Below the pieces are notes generated by a model. It was given only the letters and a program-made list of their open reading frames with translations. It was not told the DNA's origin and did not search any database. This document shows positions 9,432 to 15,891 of a DNA stretch of 64,000 nucleotides, one piece after another. The stretch spans positions 1,855,201-1,919,200 of the forward strand of contig JABTUM010000001.1 in NCBI GenBank assembly GCA_015075375.1, in the 5' to 3' direction. Origin of the DNA: Planctomycetota bacterium (GTDB lineage Bacteria > Planctomycetota > SZUA-567 > H5-PLA8). Numbering within the stretch: position 1 is the stretch's first letter; each line of letters opens with the position of its first letter. A program made the position numbers and the translations under genes.

Positions 9432-10693
9432 TGGCACGGAAGGCCCCCAAGTCTTTCGAACAAGTTGCCGTCGAGAATGCCCTGGCCACCGAGGACCAGG
9501 TGCAGGCGTGTCTGCGCCACCAGGAAACTCAGCGCAAGGATGGCAACGACGTCACGCCCATGGAAGAGCTGATGCTCGAACTGGGCTTCATGACCGAAGA
9601 ACGCATCCGCGCCGTGCGCACCGCGCTCGACCGCATCCAGCGCGACGAACAGAAGGGCGAGCCCGTCCGGATCGGCAATTACGAGATCCTGGGCAAGATC
9701 GGTGACGGTGGGCTGGGCACGGTCTACAAAGCGCGCCAGATCTCGATGTCCCGCGATGTGGCCCTGAAGGTCCTGCACAAGAAGTGGCTGAGCGACGAAG
9801 AGTTCAAGAAGCGCTTCCTGCTCGAAGCGCGCCTCGCCGGCCGACTCAGCCACCAGAACCTGATCCAGGTCTACGACGTCGGGCGCGACCGCGGCCTGTA
9901 CTACTTCTCGATGGAGTACATCGACGGCGAGACGGTCGAGGACATCATCGAGCGCGAAGGGCCGATGGACGTCTCGCGCGCGATCAACATCACCGTCCAG
10001 GTGCTCCGCGCGCTGACCTACATCAAAAAGTTCGACATCGTCCACCGCGACATCAAGCCCAGCAACGTGATGATGAATCGCGGCAGCGTGGTCAAGCTGG
10101 GAGACTTCGGCTTCGTGAAGTCCAAGCTCGACCACGTCATCAGCACCGAAGGCGAAGTGCTCGGCACGCCGGATTACATCTCGCCCGAACAGGCCATGGG
10201 CGTCGAAAACATCGATTGGCGCAGCGACCAGTACAGCCTCGGCGCGAGCTTGTACCACATGCTCACCGGCAGGCCCCCGTACGAAGGCTCGGGCAGTTCG
10301 GTGATGCGCCAGCACATCAAATCCGACCTGCCCGACCCGCGCACCATCAACACCAACATCCCCGAAGCCATCGTCCACGTCCTCGAACGCATGATGGCTA
10401 AGGACCCCAACGACCGCTACCAGAACACCAACGAACTCTTCGACGATCTCGAACTCGTCAAGATGGGCCAGGATCCCTCCACCGACCGACTCGAAGTCGG
10501 GAAGTCCACCATCATCCGCGCCTTCAAGATCGAGCAGAAGCTCGCCATGCGCGCCAAGAGCGAAGTCGAGGTCCTGCAGGACGAACTGAAGCGCACGCGC
10601 AAGTTCATGGTCTACAGCTTCGTGATTTCGGGTCTGCTGATGGTGGGCTTGGTGATCGTGGTCTTTCTGATGGTCTTCCGCGGCGGCAGTTAG
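9431..10693 (+). CDS. tail-anchored Ser/Thr protein kinase
   Basis: 420 residues from a GTG start overlapping the phosphatase stop. Residues 1-75 contain two short helical units (EDQVQACLRHQE and LGFMTEERIRAV) resembling the GspE/MshE N-terminal domain. The kinase domain spans about 84-355: Gly-rich loop GDGGLGTVYKA, Lys113 in VALKV, Glu132, catalytic HRD with Asp207, DFG at 225-227, and TPDYISPEQ in place of APE. A basic helical linker follows, then one C-terminal membrane helix (about 393-416) with only a few residues after it. There is no extracellular sensor, so the kinase is anchored by its tail and must sense in the cytoplasm or membrane. Confidence 0.94.
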   Translation: MARKAPKSFEQVAVENALATEDQVQACLRHQETQRKDGNDVTPMEELMLELGFMTEERIRAVRTALDRIQRDEQKGEPVRIGNYEILGKIGDGGLGTVYKARQISMSRDVALKVLHKKWLSDEEFKKRFLLEARLAGRLSHQNLIQVYDVGRDRGLYYFSMEYIDGETVEDIIEREGPMDVSRAINITVQVLRALTYIKKFDIVHRDIKPSNVMMNRGSVVKLGDFGFVKSKLDHVISTEGEVLGTPDYISPEQAMGVENIDWRSDQYSLGASLYHMLTGRPPYEGSGSSVMRQHIKSDLPDPRTINTNIPEAIVHVLERMMAKDPNDRYQNTNELFDDLELVKMGQDPSTDRLEVGKSTIIRAFKIEQKLAMRAKSEVEVLQDELKRTRKFMVYSFVISGLLMVGLVIVVFLMVFRGGS

Positions 10694-10774
10694 CCGCCCG
10701 CTCTACGCGGACCTCCGCACGCATTCGAATTGCGCGGTCGCAATCTCGCCGAAGCGTGAGTACCTTTTTTCTCC

Positions 10775-11683
10775 ATGAACTTATCGTTCACGATCGTGGG
10801 CGGCGGCGCCTTGGGCGGCTTCTACGGCGTCAAACTCGCCGCCGCCGGGCAGTCCGTTCGATTCCTGCTGCGCTCGAATTACGAGCAAGCGCGGCGGGAA
10901 GGCCTCGCGCTCCAAACCGCGGACGAAACCATCCGCATCAACCCGGCCGAAGTCTATTCGAACGCCGCCCAGATGCCGCCATGCGACGTACTCTGCGTCT
11001 GCACCAAATCGGTCGGCAACGCGCGGCTTCCCGAGGTGCTGGGTCCGCTGCTTCGCCCGGGCGCGGCGCTGTTGTGCATGCAGAACGGGCTGGGCGTGGA
11101 AGAAGATCTCGCGCGTATCCTGCCCGATACGCCGCTCATCGGCGGTCTTTGCTACCTCGGCGCGGTCTCGACGAGCCCCGTGACGGTTCGGCATGTCGGG
11201 TACGGGCACCTCAGCCTGGGCGCGCACGGGCCGTCGGCCCGCGCGTGGTTGGAACCCGTCGCCGCGGCCTTCCGCGCGGCCGGACTCGGCGTACAGATCG
11301 CTCCGAACCTGTACGAAGCGCGCTGGCGCAAGCTTGTGTGGAACATCCCCTTCAACGGCCTCTGCGCGCGCCACGGCCTGGACACCACGGAGCTCATGGC
11401 GCACCACGCGGCCGAGGTCGAACCGCTCTTGCTCGAAGTCTGCGCCGCCGCGCGCGCCTGCGGCGCGCCCGTAGAAGACGATTACGCCGCGAAGATGCTC
11501 GAAATCACCCGCGGCCTGCCGCACTACGAGCCCAGCCTGAAAGTGGATTTCGATCTGCGCCGCCCGCCGGAACTGCATTACCTGTACGAACGCCCGCTCG
11601 AAACTGCCCGCGCCGCCGGCCACGAAATGCCCCGTGTGCGGGAGTTGTATGAGGAATTGAAAGCGCGGGCGGCGGGGTTTTAG
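10775..11683 (+). CDS. ketopantoate reductase-family protein (PanE/ApbA-like)
   Basis: 302 residues, the usual length for 2-dehydropantoate 2-reductase. The NADPH-binding motif GGGALGGFYGVKLA is at residues 9-22, and CTKS and MQNGLGVEE follow at the expected positions. The C-terminal domain contains the conserved Lys in RWRKLVWNIPFN. The known reaction reduces ketopantoate to pantoate in pantothenate synthesis, but this family also has members with other substrates and no other pan gene is in the window. A run of six T bases lies just upstream. It is convergent with the RNA candidate that follows. Confidence 0.85.
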   Translation: MNLSFTIVGGGALGGFYGVKLAAAGQSVRFLLRSNYEQARREGLALQTADETIRINPAEVYSNAAQMPPCDVLCVCTKSVGNARLPEVLGPLLRPGAALLCMQNGLGVEEDLARILPDTPLIGGLCYLGAVSTSPVTVRHVGYGHLSLGAHGPSARAWLEPVAAAFRAAGLGVQIAPNLYEARWRKLVWNIPFNGLCARHGLDTTELMAHHAAEVEPLLLEVCAAARACGAPVEDDYAAKMLEITRGLPHYEPSLKVDFDLRRPPELHYLYERPLETARAAGHEMPRVRELYEELKARAAGF

Positions 11684-11730
11684 AAGGCGCGAAGAGGTCG
11701 GGGCTTCCGTAACTTCCAAAGCAGGTAGTT

Positions 11731-11772
11731 AAAAAAAAAGCCCGGCCGGCGGAATCACTCCGACGGCCGGGC
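11731..11772 (-). terminator. intrinsic terminator of the RNA candidate
   Basis: Read on the minus strand, GCCCGGCCG (11772-11764) pairs perfectly with CGGCCGGGC (11748-11740). CGGA and TCCG extend the stem inside, and the stem is followed at once by nine T bases. The T run follows the stem only on the minus strand, so this terminates leftward transcription and cannot serve the convergent reductase gene. Confidence 0.88.
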
Positions 11773-12253
11773 CGGTGAGTACACCGGACTGTCCTCGCAG
11801 TTGGCTCGTCAGCCCCGACGGTTCCCCCCGGGGCTGGCCGACTGCGGCTGTTCGCCGCGTCGGGACACTCCTTCGATTAAACGTCGCTCTCCAGAGCGCC
11901 CTAAGATCGTGACCCTGATGGATAAAGGGAGGCCACGAACGAAAGGATGCGGCCAGGTACTACCGAAAGGTCCGTCCTACAAGGACAGCCTCCTCCGGTC
12001 ACCGTAGAGGTTACTACTGCCTGTCACTGGACCACCTCCTTTCGTGCTGCGGCCTCCCTTAGTCATCCTGACCTCCCCCGGAGCGGGTCGGAAGTCGGGG
12101 TTGCCGGCCACCGTTTAGACCGGTACGCACCGACTTGCGGACTGACCTAGGTGTCTACTAACCCAGCCGGAAACCGTCTTTCCGGCTCCATGTTCGGATA
12201 ATCGATTACGCACCCGTGCAACTCAAGATATTTTCGCTCGCTTTCCATTTTGA
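11731..12253 (-). ncRNA. large structured non-coding RNA candidate
   Basis: On the minus strand this stretch is bounded by a TATAAT at 12265-12260 and an intrinsic terminator at 11772-11731. No protein frame over it looks real. Seen helices are GCCGGAAA with TTTCCGGC (12186-12179 / 12173-12166), and a long arm in which GGGAGGCC (12058-12051) and ACGAAAGGA (12045-12037) pair with TCCTTTCGT (11947-11939) and GGCCTCCC (11934-11927). GCGGC hairpins and an AGCCCC/GGGGCT hairpin lie nearer the 3' end. The arm carries GAAAGGAGGTGGTCC at 12043-12029, close to the complement of the 16S rRNA 3' end. I looked for signatures of RNase P, tmRNA, SRP and 6S RNA and found none, so the family is unidentified. 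Confidence 0.6.
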
Positions 12254-12259
12254 ATTGAA

Positions 12260-12265
12260 ATTATA
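12260..12265 (-). promoter_or_regulatory. -10 element for the RNA candidate
   Basis: A perfect TATAAT on the minus strand inside a local AT-rich patch (12225-12270) in otherwise GC-rich DNA. The hexamer 17-18 bases upstream is a poor match to TTGACA. It lies about 75 bases upstream of the first strong hairpin. The assignment is by eye. Confidence 0.4.
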
Positions 12266-12411
12266 GGTTCAAGACCCGCTTACGGTTGCGATCTTAATGC
12301 GCTCTGCACGTTTCCAGGCACGGCACAGGAACGGCCGTGCTTATCGCGTGCGCTTGTGAGCCGCCGCACAGGAGCTAACGTGGTGGCAACCTTGGCTCGG
12401 AGCATGCGCCC

Positions 12412-13551
12412 ATGAGTTCAGCACCCCGTCCCATCCGCATCGGCATCGTCGGCTGCGGGCAGATTGCCCAGATCATGCACCTGCCCCACCTGCGCCAGTT
12501 GGACGAGCTCTTCCAACTCACGGCGCTCTGCGACGTCTCGCCCGGCGTGCTGGCCTACTGCGGAGAGCGCTGGCACGTAGAACCCGCGCAGCGCTACGCT
12601 TCGACCGAAGCGATGGTCGAGCGAGCGGGCCTCGACGCCGTGCTCGTCTGCGACGTGCTGCACTCCGACGCGAGCGTCACGGCGCTGAACGCCGGCTGCC
12701 ACGTCCTGGTCGAGAAGCCCATGGCCCACAGCCTGCAGGAATGCGACCGCATGCTCGAAGCCGCGGCCAAGAGCGGCAAAACGCTGATGATGGCGTACAT
12801 GAAGCGCTTCGACCCGGCCTACGAATACGCGCAGGCGCGCGTGGCCAAGCGTAGCGACGTGTTCCACGTCCGCGCGCACGACTTCGTCGGACCGAACGGC
12901 GCGTTCACCGGCGACATTCACCGCACGGCGGTCTTTAAGGACATCCCGCCCGGCAACGACGCGCGGGAGGTCATGCGCAAACGCATGAGCCAGGCGCTGG
13001 AAGGACGCAGCGAGCCGGTGGCCGGGCACATGTACGGGACGCTCCTGGGCCTGTGCACGCACGACCTGACCATTCTGCGCGGCATGTTCGGCAGCCCCAA
13101 GCGCGTCAAGTCGGCCCTGTACGGGCGCGGCGGGCGCACCTTCCACGCGCTGCTCGACTACGGCGACCAGATCACCGGCGTATTCGAGTACGCCAACCTC
13201 AAGCTCAAGAAGTTCGACGAAGTTCTTTCGATCTACGCCGACAGCGAAGTGATCCACGTCAAATTCCCGAGCCCCTACGTACCCTTCGCGCCGACGGTGG
13301 TGGAGCTGTGGGAACCCGACGGTCCGGGCAAAGCCGACCGCCCCGACGCGCCCGATCTGCCCGATGGCCCCGCAGGGCAGGGCTTCAAGGAATCGTTCGT
13401 GATGCCCAGCCTCGACGAAGCGTTCCGCCGCGAGTTGCAGCATTTCGCGCATTGCGTGCGCACCGGAGCGAAACCGCGCACGACGCCGGAAGACGGGCGC
13501 GAGGACGTGCGGATGTGCATCGAAATGACCAAAGCGGCGCTGCAAGGCTGA
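12412..13551 (+). CDS. Gfo/Idh/MocA family oxidoreductase
   Basis: 379 residues. N-terminal Rossmann fold with GIVGCGQIAQIMHLPHL near residues 10-26, and the dinucleotide-domain motif VEKPMAHS at about 100-107 containing the EKP signature. The C-terminal half is a beta-sheet substrate domain with HDLTILRGMFG. These enzymes oxidise or reduce sugars and related compounds with NAD(P); the substrate cannot be read from sequence. An insertion of Asp/Pro/Gly-rich residues (about 303-324) near the C-terminus is unusual. The DUF5596 acyltransferase gene begins 46 bases downstream and may be co-transcribed. Confidence 0.9.
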   Translation: MSSAPRPIRIGIVGCGQIAQIMHLPHLRQLDELFQLTALCDVSPGVLAYCGERWHVEPAQRYASTEAMVERAGLDAVLVCDVLHSDASVTALNAGCHVLVEKPMAHSLQECDRMLEAAAKSGKTLMMAYMKRFDPAYEYAQARVAKRSDVFHVRAHDFVGPNGAFTGDIHRTAVFKDIPPGNDAREVMRKRMSQALEGRSEPVAGHMYGTLLGLCTHDLTILRGMFGSPKRVKSALYGRGGRTFHALLDYGDQITGVFEYANLKLKKFDEVLSIYADSEVIHVKFPSPYVPFAPTVVELWEPDGPGKADRPDAPDLPDGPAGQGFKESFVMPSLDEAFRRELQHFAHCVRTGAKPRTTPEDGREDVRMCIEMTKAALQG

Positions 13552-13597
13552 CGCCCAGCCCGGATTTTTAAGCCACGATCGCTGCGGAGGCCGTTGC

Positions 13598-14872
13598 ATG
13601 GCGCATCCCGAATTTGCGAATCCCGCCGAGGTCTTCGAGGCGCTGGGCTTGGGAACGGAGTTCGAGCCCTGGAAAGCGTCGTGGGCCTCCAGCCAGGCGA
13701 CCTACCCGGCGCGGCGCGAGATCCCGTGGCTCACCGAAGCGTGGGTCGCCGAAGCCTGCGCGGCCTTGAAGATGCCGGCCGACGCGGCGGATGCTTTCCA
13801 GCTCGGGCGGGCATGGCTGGTGCAGAACTCGGCCGCGCGGCGCTTGGCTTGGCACGGGCACGACCTGCTCTTTCACGCACCCGCCGAAACGCTCCAGGCC
13901 AGCGGACGCTGGGGCGTTCTGCCCGAATCCCTCGGAGACGGCGCGCGCATGTTCCAGGGTCTGGTGCTTTTGTCCGGGCACCGCATCGTCCGCCAGCGCC
14001 ACGCCGCGCGCGGCATTCCCGAGACCGTCACGCTCGACACGCTCTCCGATCTGGAACTGTGGACGCGCGAGTACAAACGCCAGACCGGGCATTGGGGCTG
14101 CAGGCAATTCGGCTGGTTGCGCCATCATTTCACCTGCGATCTCTTCAAGCTCGGGCGGCTGCAATTCAATTTCCATCCCTGCCGCTTTCACGTGCATGTC
14201 TTCCGGCATACGCCGACGGGGCGCGTCGTCGCCTTGGCCGAAGACGGGCAGCGCTTTCGCGCCGACGGGCAGTACTGGAACGCCGACCGCACGGAAGCCG
14301 AAGATTTCTGGACCAGCCGCTTCGAATGCGACGGCCGCCTTATCCGCGCCAACCGCATCGATCCGGCCGGCTTTGCCGTGCGCGAACCGGTCGAACTGCC
14401 GGTCGAGGAATACCGCAAGGAATTCGGCTGGGGCGATCACGCACTGGGCATTCACATCGCCGCCAGCGGACCGATGGACCACGCCGCCTGCGGCGATTCC
14501 ATGCGCCAAGCGTGCGATTTCTTCCCGCGCCACTTTCCGGAATACCGCGTCCGCGGCTTCTGCTGCAGCTCGTGGCTGCTCGACGCGCAGTTCGAGGCGC
14601 ACCTGGCGCCGGAATCGAACATCGTCCGCTTCCTGCGCGAGTACCATCTGCTTCCGCTCCCCGGCGCCAACGACGAACAGCACTTCGAGCGCGTCTTCGA
14701 CGGCCCCGTCGCCGACCCCGACCGCGCGCCGCAGAACAGCAGCCTCCAGAAAGCGATGATCCGGCACGTCAAGCAAGGCGGCCGCTGGCGGGGGATGGGC
14801 TGCTTCTATTTGCCCGAGGATCTGGACTGGGGCCAACAGGTCTATCGGAAGGGTGCAGGCACGAAAAAGTGA
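13598..14872 (+). CDS. DUF5596 / GNAT-like acyltransferase domain protein
   Basis: 424 residues, recognised as the two-domain family with an N-terminal DUF5596 region and a GNAT-like C-terminal domain. Supporting stretches are WGCRQFGWLRHHFTCDLFKLGRLQFNFH divided around residues 168-195, HIAASGPMDHAACGDSM near 285-301, and FCCSSWLLDAQFEAHL near 323-338. Family members are annotated as acyltransferases but the substrate is not known to me. Start ATG at 13598 has GGAGG about 8 bases upstream. It follows the Gfo/Idh/MocA gene closely on the same strand. Confidence 0.8.
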   Translation: MAHPEFANPAEVFEALGLGTEFEPWKASWASSQATYPARREIPWLTEAWVAEACAALKMPADAADAFQLGRAWLVQNSAARRLAWHGHDLLFHAPAETLQASGRWGVLPESLGDGARMFQGLVLLSGHRIVRQRHAARGIPETVTLDTLSDLELWTREYKRQTGHWGCRQFGWLRHHFTCDLFKLGRLQFNFHPCRFHVHVFRHTPTGRVVALAEDGQRFRADGQYWNADRTEAEDFWTSRFECDGRLIRANRIDPAGFAVREPVELPVEEYRKEFGWGDHALGIHIAASGPMDHAACGDSMRQACDFFPRHFPEYRVRGFCCSSWLLDAQFEAHLAPESNIVRFLREYHLLPLPGANDEQHFERVFDGPVADPDRAPQNSSLQKAMIRHVKQGGRWRGMGCFYLPEDLDWGQQVYRKGAGTKK

Positions 14873-14935
14873 TGCGGAACATGTGAACCAGAATATGCGG
14901 CCGCCCAAGCGGTCGAGTTGCGTGTGCGCAACGTC

Positions 14936-15487
14936 CTACCCGTTCGCCGCGAGCGCTTCTTCGTAGGTTCCGAAAATCCGCAGCGTCGCTTCGAGACCCA
15001 GCGTCTCCATCATCTTGCGCGCTTCGACCGGCACATGGACAAGCTTCAGGCTCAGGCGGTCGTTGAGGTTCAGCAGCAAACCCAAGCCGGCGGTGCCGAG
15101 CGGGCGGACTTGGCTGAGATCTAAAATGAGGTTCTTCGCGCCGTAGCGCTGCAAGCGGTATACCTCTTTGTCCAGCCGCAGCGCCGTCAGGCTGTCGAGC
15201 GGTCCGTGCAAGTCCATGGCGAAAAGCGAGGGCTTGATTTCGAGTGCGCGCATCTCCAGCTTCACATCCACGCGCTGCTCGGTCTCCTCGAAGAGCACAT
15301 CCTCTTCGTGCAGTTCGACGCTTTGGTGCGTCCCGCTCGCGACCGCCAGATCGGCGAACCCGCGCACGGCCTCCTGGCGCGCTTCCTGAGCGCTGTCGCA
15401 GCCCAGTTGGGCCACGAAGCGCAGAATGCGCCCGGTGTTCTTCTCCAACGCCGTGCCGTAGGGAATGACCACCCGATAGCAAGCCAT
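14936..15487 (-). CDS. STAS-domain protein
   Basis: 183 residues. The C-terminal half (about 85-180) reads as a STAS domain, the fold of anti-anti-sigma factors, with LDLSQVRPLGTAGLGLLLNLNDRL around the phosphoacceptor loop. The acceptor position appears to be Thr in LGTAG. The first 80 residues (start ACYRVVIPYGTALEKNTGR) are not recognised. The start at 15487 is favoured by GGAAG six bases upstream; a longer frame upstream has no such site. No sigma factor or anti-sigma kinase is adjacent. It is divergent from the MazG-like gene. Confidence 0.78.
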   Translation of the reverse strand: MACYRVVIPYGTALEKNTGRILRFVAQLGCDSAQEARQEAVRGFADLAVASGTHQSVELHEEDVLFEETEQRVDVKLEMRALEIKPSLFAMDLHGPLDSLTALRLDKEVYRLQRYGAKNLILDLSQVRPLGTAGLGLLLNLNDRLSLKLVHVPVEARKMMETLGLEATLRIFGTYEEALAANG

Positions 15488-15617
15488 GATACGCTTCCGA
15501 AACGTTCGAATACCGCCGCCGCCTTCTGCCCGGCCCAAAAACAAGCGTACAGGTTGGCGTTTGGAATACAATTCCAACGCAGCTAATCCCGGTCACTCCT
15601 TCGTAAAGGATACGCGC

Positions 15618-15890
15618 ATGGACATCCGCAGCTTTCAGGATCTGATCCGCAAGGTCTACCTCGAGAAAGACAGCGCCCGCGGCCTGGACGGCACCTTCAT
15701 GTACTTTGTCGAGGAAGTGGGCGAACTGGCCACCGCGCTGCGTGAGGAGGACCGCGCGGCGCAGGCCGGGGAATTCGCCGATGTCTTCGCTTGGCTGCTT
15801 TCGCTGGCCAACCTCGCCGGGATCGATATGGAAGAAGCGCTGGAGAAGTACAAAGACGGAGGGGACATCCACAAAAGCCGGAAACCGTGA
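15618..15890 (+). CDS. MazG-like nucleotide pyrophosphohydrolase
   Basis: A 90-residue all-alpha protein of the MazG/dUTPase superfamily. The metal-binding pattern EExxE is seen at Glu32, Glu33 and Glu36 (VEEVGELATAL) and the second pair ExxD at Glu52 and Asp55 (GEFADVFAWLLSLAN). Such small enzymes hydrolyse nucleoside triphosphates to monophosphates and pyrophosphate, often as housecleaning. AAAGGA lies seven bases before the ATG. It is convergent with the PA14 protein gene, whose stop is almost adjacent. Confidence 0.87.
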   Translation: MDIRSFQDLIRKVYLEKDSARGLDGTFMYFVEEVGELATALREEDRAAQAGEFADVFAWLLSLANLAGIDMEEALEKYKDGGDIHKSRKP

Positions 15891-15891
15891 A

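Noticed and set aside
11801..12150. Short plus-strand frames of about 68 codons inside the RNA candidate
   Set aside because: They coincide with hairpin arms, have no ribosome site and no similarity I could recognise. The structure and minus-strand terminator explain the region better.
11731..12253. RNase P RNA, tmRNA, SRP RNA or 6S RNA
   Set aside because: The hallmark sequences (GAGGAAAGTCC of RNase P, the 5' end and GGTTCGA arm of tmRNA, GGAAGGAAGC of SRP) are missing. A GAGGACAGTCCGG near the 3' end resembles RNase P only superficially and lies at the wrong end.
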